From Lentimicrobiaceae bacterium (lineage in GTDB: Bacteria > Bacteroidota > Bacteroidia > Bacteroidales > JAGONC01): a DNA stretch of 64,000 nucleotides. Below the pieces are notes generated by a model. The model searched no databases. It saw nothing but the letters and a program-made list of their open reading frames with translations, and had not been told where the DNA came from. The stretch covers positions 17,271 to 81,270 of the forward strand of contig JAGONC010000013.1 of NCBI GenBank assembly GCA_017993235.1, written 5' to 3'. Within the stretch, counting starts at the first letter, position 1. Each line of letters begins with the position of its first letter. Positions 46,627-57,414 of the stretch are shown here, piece after piece. Both the position numbers and the translations under genes were made by a program.

Positions 46627-49600
46627 TTATCGTATGATGATGATTTTTTTCGTGATGATCAGCTCATGGTTCCTGAACTGGATGAAATACAATCCTTCCT
46701 CCAGGCAGCTGAAGTCATAGGTTTTGTTCACCGCTCCGCTCACCGGCAGACTCCGCTCAGAAAGGAAAATCTCTCCGGTGGGCGAGGTGAGCGTAACATC
46801 CAACGTTAGCGGGTTTTTCGAATAAAATTGTACGGCAAATTCCCCGTGACTGGGATTGGGTACAATGGTTACCTGTAATCCGGTGTGATCCGGATCGCCA
46901 ATACTGACCGTATTATACACGACTACTTCCAGTACCTCGGAATAGATTCCCTCTCCACATTCATTGATCCCTTTGACACTGATGGACACATCACCCTGGA
47001 AAGCAGAATTCCAGTTAATGATGCAGGTGGAATTATCTCTTTCAAAGGTACCAGCTTCCGCTGGCTGAACATTCCAGGCATAGTACTGTGCGTTCATTGC
47101 TCCTGCAGTTGTGTATGTGGTCACTGGTTCGTAAAATAGATCCACCTCTGTTGAACCGGCAGGAGTAGAGGGTATTTCCGGAAGAGGATGGATGGTTAGT
47201 TGCAGCCCGCTGGAGATGGTCCCGCAGGATTCATATCCCGTGGCGGTCAGGAGAAGCTCTGTCTGTCCCGATGCAATATCGGCCGGTCCGGGTGTATAGG
47301 TTGGATTGAGCAATGAAGGATCATTGAAAGTCCCATCACCGGAGGATGTCCATAACAGGGTCTGGTAATTGGATGCTGAAGCTGCCGCACAATCCAGTGT
47401 CTCGCCCTGGCAGATCGTTTCGGGTTCGCCAGCGGACACTTCCGGTGCCGGCTCCAGGGTGAGTACCAGGTCATCGCTTATGCTGTTTTCGTTACGGGTG
47501 GCCGTAAGGGTAAGCGTCACGGATCCGGATTGGATATCCCCTTCCCCGGGGATGTAAATAGCATTCAGTACCGATGGATCATTAAAAGTTCCGTCGCCTG
47601 ATGTTGTCCACAGAAGGCTGGTAAAGTTCGTGGCATTTCCGTTCAGCTGCTGTTCATTGCCTGCACACTGGACCAGGTCCTCACCGGCATTGACTGTCAC
47701 CGGAAGCGAAGAGGGTGGAAACTTGATATAATCCACCCATACAATGTCCTGATCCGCACCGTCAGTCTGGGTCTTGTTATATTTCCATTCAAAGGTATGC
47801 AGTCCGGAAACCATGTTGAAATTTCCCCTGATCCAGTCGGTCTCGCCGCTCCATTCTCCTTTGAGATCACCATCAATGAGGAACTGGAGCGTATTGGCAC
47901 CTTCCACGGTTGAAGTCTTTACCCAGAAAGAGATGGGTACCGGGAATATGGACTCCGACAGGTGTTCGATCAGGAGGGATGATGACTGGCCTGCAGCCAC
48001 AGCACCTGATCGTGCTGAATAGGAGCCGTGACGAGCATAGGCGGTCGTGGTCTGCCAGTTGGCATTTCCCCCGAAATACCAGTCGCAGGCGGAGAAGTCA
48101 CCGGTCTCGAAATTTTCATCCGGTGGGGGTTCAATCGTAAAATCCCAAAGGATTCCTATGGTCTGGCCATATTCATTATAGGAGTCCACCCTCCAGTTGT
48201 AGAATGTATCAAATTCCAACGGAGCAGGGGGTACATAGAACGTGTCGGTGACAATGATCCCGTTCAGTACATTGGTGGGGGGATTGTCGGTTCCGAGATA
48301 GACTTTAACGTATTCCACCTCGGCCAGTTGCCCCGGGCTCCAGTGCAGGCTGGTAAAGGGGGCCACCTTCATGGCATGGTTGCTGGGAATGGGGGATGAT
48401 GCCTGTGTGGGAGGCCCGACAACAGGGATGTCTGCATCATAACGCAGGAAGTTCTGTTTGGTGACCACCACCTTAACTACGGATCCCTGGTTCTGGGGCG
48501 CGATGTTCAGAACCTGAGCAGAGCCTGTGGCAATGGAGCTTGCCAGGAAATTACCGTTGACCGACACCCCAACAAGTGCTCCGGCTGTAGCTGTAATGGT
48601 GAAGGTGTTTGCTCCAGGGGCAAGTTCGTCCTGATGATTCACCACCAGGTTCTGAGGTACCTCGCTGTATACATACATATAGGCATCCCCGTGATGATGG
48701 AACAGATGATAGGTTACCGGTTTGTCCGCCGGATTGTAGGGCCAGCCCGAAGCCTGCAGATAGTATTTGGCGGATGCATTGGCAAAGCAGGGCTGTATCC
48801 AGTGCGAATTGGATGCAGGCAGGCCATACCCGGGATCAAATTCGGGCCACATGTGATCCCATAATCCCCAGGCATACGCGTCGTTGACGAACGAATAGGA
48901 TACCTCCGTGGCAGCAATGATCCCCAGCGCTCCGGAAGCATGCTTATGGAAAGTTTCTGCAAAAGATTCACCTCCCAGATTGAATTTTCCGGTCAGACAG
49001 TTCAGCGAGAACACAAAGGCCAGCGGATTATTATTCAGCCCGCTTAGACTGGAAGTGGTATAACTGGGTGAATCCCAGCCGCTTTCAGTGCCATGATCCC
49101 TGTGAACGATCGCAAAGGCTCCGGCATTGAGATCGGTATTGATACGGGTGGCGTTTCCCCCCCAATCGGTCAGGTGGGAAGGTACTTCGGGGATATAACC
49201 CAGACCGTCAGGTCCGAAATAATCCACCACCATATCCGTATTGGGATTGGTTGACCAATAAGACGGAGCACCTGATGAGTAACCGGCATATTCTCTAACG
49301 GGTTCCTTATCCAGTCCATACTGCCAGAAACCCAGGCAGACATCCGCACACAGGATGAACCAACGGTCGCTCTGCCACCCTCCGGCAGAAATAGGATGAT
49401 CGTAGAAATCCGGATCGGTGGGAGGTGCCAGCTCATAATTCATCATCTTGCTGATCATCGTATTGAGCTGCTCCACACTGTTGGCTGTAATCCTTGCCAG
49501 GGCGACATCCGGAAGATCATCTCCGTTCACATCCGCGTAGATGTTGTCCGAAATACAATAACCGTCATACACCGGCGACACAATGCATTTGTCGCCCGAT

Positions 49601-50571
49601 GTGCCAAAATCCCCCAGGAGAAGAAAAGCAGAAGGCGGTACCGGCCAGTTGTTGTAGGCATCATTGATGTAATTCTCGATGGATGAAGATGTGTTTCCCC
49701 CGATCTGACCCAGGGTCACCACACCTGTGCGTATCCCCTGCGCATTCCTCCACTTTCTGAGGGAATCGGCCCAGCTTATGTAACCGGGATTATCGGGAGA
49801 GATAATGACATATTCCCAGTCATTGATGCGGGAACCGGTCATGCGTCCTTCATAATCGATTTCGGGTAGCGATGCATGGTTGATGAAAAGATCCTGCAAA
49901 ATTTGATCCCAGGTGCGGCTGCGGTAACGGTCTTCACCAAAATGGCCGTTTCCCCCTTCAAACGTTATTTCAACGCGGATATCACGGATGATGATGAGCT
50001 CCTTCGTGACGGGATTGTATTGAAAAGGGGTGATCCCCAGGATGACGGCGTCAACACCCCTGACTTTTTGCAGAGGGGAAAGAAGAATGGGCTGTGAAGG
50101 ATAAAATTCATTACTGCCAAAAATGTCCATATCCTTTTCAAAAGGCAGGGGAGAGGGATCGGTGATCAGTGGCATCTGTGGCGCAGGTGAGATATTCAGG
50201 TCCTGAATGCGGACGGTTTGTGTGTCAATACGGCCAATCTTTGCGGAAGCTCCCTGGGGCAGGGCGATGTATTTTGCCATGCCGGGAAGGTTGGGTGCTC
50301 CCTCGTTGTTCTGAAGGAAAGCGCCGGGTAACTGCACCGTCTTCATATCCTCACCGTTGATGACCTGATCTGTTATCGAGAAATCCTGGATACTGAAATT
50401 AATAACCACCCCGGAGGAGGATTCATTTATCAGGGTAAATCCCTGTTCTCCCCAGCTGTCCCGGTAATTGTACTTCTGTCCGACAAGTGAGCTATTGCAT
50501 AATAACATCCCTGACAGGATCATTCCTGAAATCCCTAAACTGTTGATGAAATGTAGCTTTTTTTTGCCCAT
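46627..50571 (-). CDS. T9SS-exported C25-like protease
   Basis: The 1314-residue protein has an export signal ending before QKYNYRD. The propeptide-like region covers about 32-250 and the C25-like domain about 250-640. The likely catalytic pair is H493 (VHRDHGTESGWDSP) and C525 (VFSLNCLTGKFN), with the preceding strand AFLLLGDFG. The fibronectin-like domain, shared jelly-roll module (about 815-955), two Ig-like repeats with WTTSGDGTF and WTSSGDGTF, PKD-like domain and type-A sorting domain (VTIVPNPSHGEF to TKKIIIIR) match the gene downstream in order. The two share a recent tail, while their catalytic domains have diverged. It lies 54 bp upstream of the gingipain R-like gene with no clear promoter between them, so they are probably co-transcribed from the promoter at 50622-50629. 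Confidence 0.9.
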   Translation of the reverse strand: MGKKKLHFINSLGISGMILSGMLLCNSSLVGQKYNYRDSWGEQGFTLINESSSGVVINFSIQDFSITDQVINGEDMKTVQLPGAFLQNNEGAPNLPGMAKYIALPQGASAKIGRIDTQTVRIQDLNISPAPQMPLITDPSPLPFEKDMDIFGSNEFYPSQPILLSPLQKVRGVDAVILGITPFQYNPVTKELIIIRDIRVEITFEGGNGHFGEDRYRSRTWDQILQDLFINHASLPEIDYEGRMTGSRINDWEYVIISPDNPGYISWADSLRKWRNAQGIRTGVVTLGQIGGNTSSSIENYINDAYNNWPVPPSAFLLLGDFGTSGDKCIVSPVYDGYCISDNIYADVNGDDLPDVALARITANSVEQLNTMISKMMNYELAPPTDPDFYDHPISAGGWQSDRWFILCADVCLGFWQYGLDKEPVREYAGYSSGAPSYWSTNPNTDMVVDYFGPDGLGYIPEVPSHLTDWGGNATRINTDLNAGAFAIVHRDHGTESGWDSPSYTTSSLSGLNNNPLAFVFSLNCLTGKFNLGGESFAETFHKHASGALGIIAATEVSYSFVNDAYAWGLWDHMWPEFDPGYGLPASNSHWIQPCFANASAKYYLQASGWPYNPADKPVTYHLFHHHGDAYMYVYSEVPQNLVVNHQDELAPGANTFTITATAGALVGVSVNGNFLASSIATGSAQVLNIAPQNQGSVVKVVVTKQNFLRYDADIPVVGPPTQASSPIPSNHAMKVAPFTSLHWSPGQLAEVEYVKVYLGTDNPPTNVLNGIIVTDTFYVPPAPLEFDTFYNWRVDSYNEYGQTIGILWDFTIEPPPDENFETGDFSACDWYFGGNANWQTTTAYARHGSYSARSGAVAAGQSSSLLIEHLSESIFPVPISFWVKTSTVEGANTLQFLIDGDLKGEWSGETDWIRGNFNMVSGLHTFEWKYNKTQTDGADQDIVWVDYIKFPPSSLPVTVNAGEDLVQCAGNEQQLNGNATNFTSLLWTTSGDGTFNDPSVLNAIYIPGEGDIQSGSVTLTLTATRNENSISDDLVLTLEPAPEVSAGEPETICQGETLDCAAASASNYQTLLWTSSGDGTFNDPSLLNPTYTPGPADIASGQTELLLTATGYESCGTISSGLQLTIHPLPEIPSTPAGSTEVDLFYEPVTTYTTAGAMNAQYYAWNVQPAEAGTFERDNSTCIINWNSAFQGDVSISVKGINECGEGIYSEVLEVVVYNTVSIGDPDHTGLQVTIVPNPSHGEFAVQFYSKNPLTLDVTLTSPTGEIFLSERSLPVSGAVNKTYDFSCLEEGLYFIQFRNHELIITKKIIIIR

Positions 50572-50621
50572 CGTTTGATCTGAATTGTTTAATGAAAGGA
50601 ATACATGCGCAAATCGGGGTG

Positions 50622-50629
50622 CAAAGTTA
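50622..50629 (-). promoter_or_regulatory. -7 box TAACTTTG at the head of the exoprotease block
   Basis: This exact TAnnTTTG match on the minus strand lies about 50 bp before the ATG at 50571. It is the likely promoter of the two adjacent C25 genes and possibly the M14 gene. Confidence 0.6.
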
Positions 50630-50714
50630 CGGTTTTATCCATTATAACCGATAATTTTCCATAATTTGTTCCACCGATAATCCGTTACAGATCAGGGTAA
50701 TCTGTCATCGGGTT

Positions 50715-51815
50715 TCATTTTTTCAGCTTATTCAGTGCAAAGGCGTATGCACCGATGGAAACAGCTCGGCTGGTTCCAAGTCTACGGAATCCCACGCCGA
50801 TCCTCTTCAGGGGATCGTATTTCATGGTTCTGGCGGAGAATGGCACCGGGATCTCACGGATATCACCGGTCAGGAAGTTCTCCAGATCCCTGGGATCCTC
50901 CAGGTTAAAGGCTTTGATTTCCATTCGCGGTAAGGCTGAACCTTTCACGGTTTCAAACGAGGCGTTCATCTCCTCTACCAGGCGTGACAGAAATAACGGA
51001 TAGGCACGGGAGAGTCCTCCACCCATCACCACCAGTCCATCCACCAGGGTAATGGCATTGGCAAAGGTATCGCCGGCAACAATGGCGAGTTCCTCGTATG
51101 CCCTGAGGGCTGCCGCCTTATTCCCGGGCTTCAGGCCCATACCGATCTCGTAGATGTCTTTGGGCGATATGTCGGAATGATCCCCCGACTCCCTGGCGTA
51201 CACCCGTTTCACACCGCGAATGCTGGTGCTTTCTTCCACGCTGTAATTCGGATAAAGCCGGTTCCTCATCCGGTTTACCTCCGCCTGTGCCGAGTTATCT
51301 CCCGTAAAAAGCTCGCCCTTTGAAACAATACCGCCGCCAAATCCGGTTCCGAAGGTGGCGCCGAACAGGTTCCGGTATCGCTTTGGGCTACCCCTTTTCT
51401 CTAACAACGCGTTGATCTTAGGTAATAATCCCGCCAATGCTTCGCCGTATGCGAAAAGATCGCCGTCGTTGTTGATGAATACCGGTACACCAAACTGTTC
51501 TTCCAGCGCAGGCCCCAGCGCAACCCCTCCGCGAAAGACCGGCAGGTTCTCCAGATCGCCAATGATCCCCTGTTCGTATTCCGCGGGTCCCGGGAATGCA
51601 AAGCTGATGGCGACCGGTTTGTCTTTCAGTTGTTTTTTTATTTCGGTAAAGCCGTCAACAATTGCGCTCAGCATCTTTTCCAGGGTTTCGTGCCTGGAAG
51701 GTAAGATAAACGGCTGCAGAATTTCCTGTTCACCCTGGACTGCATTGAATACCAGGTTCGTCCCGCCGGCATCCAGTGTCATGACGATGCGTTGGTCGGT
51801 TTGAAGACTGTTCAT
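50715..51815 (-). CDS. ROK-family sugar kinase-like protein
   Basis: The 366-residue protein has the ATP-binding motif LDAGGTN (residues 14-20) and the ROK catalytic base D117 in VFINNDGDLFAYGEA. The glycine-rich GATFGTGFGGGIV and GLVVMGGGLSR segments are also present. The CxCGxxGCxE zinc motif of many ROK proteins is missing, and no helix-turn-helix is present, so it is an enzyme-type member rather than a repressor. It probably phosphorylates a hexose such as glucose or N-acetylmannosamine in the cytoplasm. The substrate is not clear. It follows DNA polymerase I on the same strand after a repeat-filled spacer, with no obvious metabolic link. Confidence 0.85.
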   Translation of the reverse strand: MNSLQTDQRIVMTLDAGGTNLVFNAVQGEQEILQPFILPSRHETLEKMLSAIVDGFTEIKKQLKDKPVAISFAFPGPAEYEQGIIGDLENLPVFRGGVALGPALEEQFGVPVFINNDGDLFAYGEALAGLLPKINALLEKRGSPKRYRNLFGATFGTGFGGGIVSKGELFTGDNSAQAEVNRMRNRLYPNYSVEESTSIRGVKRVYARESGDHSDISPKDIYEIGMGLKPGNKAAALRAYEELAIVAGDTFANAITLVDGLVVMGGGLSRAYPLFLSRLVEEMNASFETVKGSALPRMEIKAFNLEDPRDLENFLTGDIREIPVPFSARTMKYDPLKRIGVGFRRLGTSRAVSIGAYAFALNKLKK

Positions 51816-51823
51816 GGAGATTA

Positions 51824-51907
51824 TTGTTAAATTGTCAAATTGTTAAATTGTCATCTGCCCGTTGCCAACCACTGACTGCTGACTGGTGACTGCTGACTGG
51901 TGACTGA
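51824..51907. repeat. Tandem short-word repeats (8-bp then 7-bp period)
   Basis: At 51824-51852 an 8-bp period alternates TTGTTAAA and TTGTCAAA. At 51874-51901 two perfect 14-bp copies of GACTGCTGACTGGT (7+7) follow, then GACTGAC. They fill the spacer between the polymerase and ROK kinase genes. Confidence 0.8.
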
Positions 51908-51908
51908 C

Positions 51909-54704
51909 TCAGTGCGCATCCAGCCAGTTCTCCCCAGTATTCATCTCCACTTCGATGGGCACCCGCATCGGTAGTGCAAATTTCATCTTTTCTTCAACTA
52001 CAGGCCTGAGCAGGTTGACTTCACTTCGGTGCACATCAAAAACAAGTTCGTCGTGCACCTGGAGAATCATCCTGGACTTCAGCTTCATTGCCTGCATCTC
52101 ATTGAAGATATGGATCATGGCCACCTTAATCATATCGGCAGCAGATCCCTGGATGGGCGCGTTGATCGCATTTCGCTCGGCAAAGCCCCTCACCACCGCA
52201 TTTGCGGAAGCGATATCCTTGATGTACCTGCGCCGCTTCATGATGGTTTCCACGTATCCGTTCTCCCTCGCAAACGCGATGGTCTTGTCCATGTAGTCCC
52301 TGATACCGGGATATTGCAGGAAATACTGATCAATGATGGATGCTGCTTCTTTCCGGGGAATGCCCAGACGTTCGGCCAGTCCGAAAGCAGAGATTCCATA
52401 GATGATCCCAAAATTAACCGTTTTGGCGTTTCGCCGCATCTCCCTGGATACCAGTTCAGTATCCACGCCGTACACCTTTGCTGCAGTGGCGGTGTGAATG
52501 TCCTGCCCCATCCTGAAGGCCTGGATCATGCCTTCGTCCCCGCTCATTTCTGCAATGATCCGCAGTTCGATCTGGGAATAGTCAGCCGACAGAAGGATAT
52601 ATTCCTGGTTACTGGGTACGAATGCTTTTCGTATTTCTCTGCCCCTCTCCGTCCGGATCGGAATGTTCTGCATGTTCGGATTGTTGGAACTCAGCCTGCC
52701 CGTAGCGGCGACCGCCTGATTGTAGGAAGTGTGGATCCTGCCGGTCCGGGGATTGACCAGCCCGGGAAGCGTATCCACATACGTTGACTTCAGCTTGGTG
52801 AGGCTTCTGTAATCCAGTATGGTCTGAATGATCGGATGTTTATTCACCAGCTTGAGCAGAACATCTTCTCCGGTCGAATACTGTTTGGTCTGGGTCAGTT
52901 TGGGATTATCGATGATCCGTAGCTTTTCGAACAGTACCTCTCCCAGCTGTTTGGGAGATGAAATATTGAACGTAACCCCTGCCTGTTCATAAATGATCTT
53001 TTCCAGCTCCCGTACCTCCAGGTCCAGCTGCCCTGAATATTCTTTCAGGATCCGGATATCAACCTTCACTCCTTCTGCCTCCATGGATGCCAGGACAGGT
53101 ACCAGCGGCATTTCCACTTCATCAAACAGCTGCCGAGTCCCTGTCTCCCGTAACAGCGGCTCAAAGACCATTTTAAGCTGCAGGGTGATATCTGCGTCTT
53201 CAGCAGCATATTCCTTAACGGCATTTGTTTCTACATCGATCATGCTCAACTGGTTCTTCCCTTTTTTACCGATCAGGTCTTCGATGGGCACCGGTGAGTA
53301 ATTCAGGTAGGTCTCGGCAAGCAGGTCCATGTTATGACGCATGTCGGGCTGAAGCAGGTAATGGGCCAGCATGGTGTCGAACATATTCCCCTTAACCTCC
53401 ACACCATACCACTTCAGTATGGCAATGTCGAATTTCATATTTTGCCCGATCTTCTCAATGGCGGTATCCTCCAGAAGGGATTTGAATTCCTGGAGAATGG
53501 CAAAGGCATCTTCCCAGACCGGAGGCAGGGGTACGTACCATGCTTCCCATGGCCTGACCGCAAAGGAGAGGCCGACAAGCTGCGAGTTATTCGCATCCAG
53601 TCCGGTTGTTTCAGTATCAAAACAGAAAAAACCCTGTTCTTTGAGAATCCCGATCAGGTCACGGCGCTTTTCAGGGGTATCGGTGAGATGATAGGCATGC
53701 TTGACAGTACGAATGGTCTTAAGGGAATCCGCTGGTATTTCCGCGGAAATTTCCTGCCCGGCTGAGGTGAACAGGTCAGGTTGGGAGATCTCCTGTTGAA
53801 GGTACTGCCCGGGTCTTTCAACGGAGTAATCCGTGAAGATCCGCTGAGCGAACGTCCGGAATTCAATTTCTTCAAACAGCTCTTTCAGTCCTTCCAGATC
53901 CGGTTCGGTGATCACAAGCTCCTCTTCGTTCAGCTCCACAGGAGCATCCAGGATGATCGTGGCCAGTTGTTTCGACTGCAGCGCCTGTTCACGGAACGCC
54001 TGGAGGTTTTCCCTGATTTTTCCCTTCAGATCACCGGCATGTTCCAGAACATTTTCCAGTGAGCCATACTGGCTGATCAGTTTTTTTGCAATGGCTTCCC
54101 CGATGCCCGGCACACCCGGGATATTGTCAGATACATCCCCCCAGAGGCCCAGGATGTCGATCACCTGGGAAGGATGGTCAATGTCGTATTTGTCTTTGAT
54201 TTCCCCGATACCGATGATTTCAGCCGAATTACCCATTCTGCCTGGCCTGTAGATGAGTGTTCTTTCTGAGACCAGCTGCCCGAAATCTTTGTCGGGTGTC
54301 ATCATGTACGTGACAAATCCCCTGTCTTCCGCTTTTTTGGCCAGGGTGCCGATGATATCATCGGCTTCGTATCCTTCTTTTTCAAGGATGGGAATGCGGA
54401 AGCCCTGCAACAGCCGGCGGATATAGGGAAGCGAACGGGCGATGTCTTCGGGCATCTTTTCGCGGTGGGCTTTATACTCCTCAAATTCGGCATGCCGCAG
54501 GGTTGGGGCAAAGCTGTCGAATGCCACGGCAATATGCGTGGGTCTTTCGTTTTTCAGCACATCGTAAAGGCTGTTTGCAAATCCGAAGATCGCCGAGGTG
54601 TTCATGCCATAGGAGGTCATGCGGGGATTTCTGCTGAAGGCAAAATAGGCCCGGTAGATCAGGGCCATGGCATCGAGGAGAAACAGTTTTTTCGGCTGGG
54701 TCAT
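51909..54704 (-). CDS. polA: DNA polymerase I
   Basis: The 931-residue protein has the full three-domain layout. The 5' nuclease domain (about 1-290) has the acidic motifs EGYEADDIIGTLAKKA and GLWGDVSDNIPGVPGIG. The 3'-5' exonuclease domain (about 330-520) keeps the DxE motif in CFDTETTGLD, so proofreading is probably active. The polymerase domain (about 560-931) has motif A (LSADYSQIELRIIAEMSG), motif B (RRNAKTVNFGIIYG) and motif C (QVHDELVFDV, D885). Length and order are normal for Bacteroidota PolA. It serves Okazaki-fragment maturation and repair. A promoter is visible at 54723-54730. Confidence 0.98.
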   Translation of the reverse strand: MTQPKKLFLLDAMALIYRAYFAFSRNPRMTSYGMNTSAIFGFANSLYDVLKNERPTHIAVAFDSFAPTLRHAEFEEYKAHREKMPEDIARSLPYIRRLLQGFRIPILEKEGYEADDIIGTLAKKAEDRGFVTYMMTPDKDFGQLVSERTLIYRPGRMGNSAEIIGIGEIKDKYDIDHPSQVIDILGLWGDVSDNIPGVPGIGEAIAKKLISQYGSLENVLEHAGDLKGKIRENLQAFREQALQSKQLATIILDAPVELNEEELVITEPDLEGLKELFEEIEFRTFAQRIFTDYSVERPGQYLQQEISQPDLFTSAGQEISAEIPADSLKTIRTVKHAYHLTDTPEKRRDLIGILKEQGFFCFDTETTGLDANNSQLVGLSFAVRPWEAWYVPLPPVWEDAFAILQEFKSLLEDTAIEKIGQNMKFDIAILKWYGVEVKGNMFDTMLAHYLLQPDMRHNMDLLAETYLNYSPVPIEDLIGKKGKNQLSMIDVETNAVKEYAAEDADITLQLKMVFEPLLRETGTRQLFDEVEMPLVPVLASMEAEGVKVDIRILKEYSGQLDLEVRELEKIIYEQAGVTFNISSPKQLGEVLFEKLRIIDNPKLTQTKQYSTGEDVLLKLVNKHPIIQTILDYRSLTKLKSTYVDTLPGLVNPRTGRIHTSYNQAVAATGRLSSNNPNMQNIPIRTERGREIRKAFVPSNQEYILLSADYSQIELRIIAEMSGDEGMIQAFRMGQDIHTATAAKVYGVDTELVSREMRRNAKTVNFGIIYGISAFGLAERLGIPRKEAASIIDQYFLQYPGIRDYMDKTIAFARENGYVETIMKRRRYIKDIASANAVVRGFAERNAINAPIQGSAADMIKVAMIHIFNEMQAMKLKSRMILQVHDELVFDVHRSEVNLLRPVVEEKMKFALPMRVPIEVEMNTGENWLDAH

Positions 54705-54722
54705 AAAAGGAAGACTTTACGG

Positions 54723-54730
54723 CAAATGTA
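54723..54730 (-). promoter_or_regulatory. -7 box TACATTTG of polA
   Basis: This exact TAnnTTTG match on the minus strand lies about 18 bp before the ATG at 54704. Confidence 0.55.
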
Positions 54731-54741
54731 GTGATTATAAT

Positions 54742-54826
54742 CATTGAACATCGAGACATTGAACATCGACTCATCGACCATTTCGATGTTCAATGCCTCG
54801 GTGCTCCACGTTCAATGAACATCCAT
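54742..54826. repeat. Heptamer repeat CATTGAA/CATCGA with an inverted copy
   Basis: CATTGAA-CATCGAG, CATTGAA-CATCGAC and CATCGAC follow one another with single-base slips. Downstream TTCGATGTTCAATG is an inverted copy of the same words. They sit in the divergent spacer between polA and the PIN-PhoH gene. Confidence 0.75.
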
Positions 54827-54875
54827 CTGTTGATATTAAAGTCATAGCGCCGGTTAACACGGCAGGCAATATTCC

Positions 54876-54883
54876 TAATTTTG
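54876..54883 (+). promoter_or_regulatory. -7 box TAATTTTG of the PIN-PhoH gene
   Basis: This exact TAnnTTTG match on the plus strand lies 27 bp before the ATG at 54911, with a TTA 19 bp upstream in the -33 region. Confidence 0.55.
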
Positions 54884-54910
54884 CCCTAAGTTCAATCTTA
54901 AGAAGCAGGC

Positions 54911-56248
<1,338 letters not shown>

Positions 56249-56262
56249 CGGCCTATAGGCTT

Positions 56263-56352
56263 GGGAAGCGGGAAGCGGGAGGCCGGAAGCAGGATGCAGG
56301 ATTGGAATTTGGAATTTATTTGGAATTTGGGATTTGTGATTTGGAATTTCTA
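56263..56352. repeat. Degenerate heptamer repeat drifting from GGGAAGC to GGAATTT
   Basis: Eight contiguous 7-bp units run from 56263 to 56318: GGGAAGC, GGGAAGC, GGGAGGC, CGGAAGC, AGGATGC, AGGATTG, GAATTTG and GAATTTA. More GGAATTT words follow to 56350. They fill the spacer between the convergent PIN-PhoH and glutaminyl-cyclase-like genes, where no terminator is evident. Confidence 0.8.
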
Positions 56353-56356
56353 TAGG

Positions 56357-57355
56357 TTATTTCTCCGCATAAACCACCTGCATCAGCGTTTTCCCAACCA
56401 CCTCCAGGATGTAGGGATCAATTTTGTCAAGTGTGTCTCCGGTCGTGTGCCAGTAATCAAAAAAACTCCCGTTGGCCGATCCGGGATCCAGGTGGATGAT
56501 GTCAATGGTCGGTATTCTCCGTATGGTATTGATGAAATAATGATCATCATTGATCATTCCGCCATCCTCATTCGGAAAATAATCTTTGTATCCAAGCTGG
56601 AGTGCTTTGTTCCAGACTTTTCTCAGGATATCCGGCGCGTAATAGTTCGAAAAAGCTTCCATGGGGAAACGCGCATTGGCAGCCCCCACCATATCCAGTA
56701 AAATGCCGAAGCGGGCTGTATATCCCGGGATGTGGGGATTGTTGGACCAGTACTGTGATCCCAGTCCCCAGTAATTATTATCGCTTTGAACCTGACTGTC
56801 CTCCGGAGGGCCATAGTCTTCGGCGTCCAGCAAGAGGATATCTACTCCCACGGTGGGTGGCCGGGTGCTCATCAGCCGGGCGATCTCCATCAGCACGCCC
56901 ACGCCGCTTGCCCCGTCGTTGGCTCCGTCGATAGGTTTTTCCCGAAGGGCAGGATCGGGATCATGATCAGCCCAGGGACGTGAATCCCAGTGGGCACAGA
57001 GCAGGATCCTGGCTTTCGCTTCGGGATTGAACGACCCGATGATGTTGGTAAAATTCAGGACCGTGCCATCATAAGCCCGCACTTTACCTTTTTGTTCGGT
57101 GACCTGCGGCGTATAACGGCGCAGGTTATCCGCCAGGTAGCGGGCACAATTCCGGTGTGACTCTGTGTTGGGCACCCGGGGACCAAAATCCACCTGCTTT
57201 CTGATAAACTGATAGGCAGAGTCAGCATTGAAGGCCGGTACGACAACCTTTTCTTCCGTTGCCGGAGGCGGTAGCGGAACCGGCTTCTCTTTCTTTTTGC
57301 AACCAGCCTGAAAGAGCACTGTCAAAAGGATTGCGATGTAAATAAGCTTGTTCAT
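56357..57355 (-). CDS. Lipoprotein glutaminyl-peptide cyclotransferase-like enzyme (M28 fold)
   Basis: The 332-residue protein has a lipoprotein signal with lipobox LFQAGC (Cys19), so it is anchored in an envelope membrane. The M28 metal-site motifs are present in order: LLCAHWDSRPWADHD, DGANDGASGVGVLMEIAR, LLLDAEDYGPP, INDDHYF and FDYWHTTGDTLDKI. This set, especially AHWDSRPWA and YWHTTGDT, is that of bacterial glutaminyl cyclases, which convert N-terminal Gln to pyroglutamate, rather than aminopeptidases. Most T9SS proteins in the window are predicted to start with Gln after signal cleavage, which gives it ready substrates. An aminopeptidase role cannot be fully excluded. Confidence 0.85.
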   Translation of the reverse strand: MNKLIYIAILLTVLFQAGCKKKEKPVPLPPPATEEKVVVPAFNADSAYQFIRKQVDFGPRVPNTESHRNCARYLADNLRRYTPQVTEQKGKVRAYDGTVLNFTNIIGSFNPEAKARILLCAHWDSRPWADHDPDPALREKPIDGANDGASGVGVLMEIARLMSTRPPTVGVDILLLDAEDYGPPEDSQVQSDNNYWGLGSQYWSNNPHIPGYTARFGILLDMVGAANARFPMEAFSNYYAPDILRKVWNKALQLGYKDYFPNEDGGMINDDHYFINTIRRIPTIDIIHLDPGSANGSFFDYWHTTGDTLDKIDPYILEVVGKTLMQVVYAEK

Positions 57356-57414
57356 CCTTTGGTCATCATGTTAATTACAGATGGAGAATGAATAATTTTT
57401 GGTGAAAAATTTTT

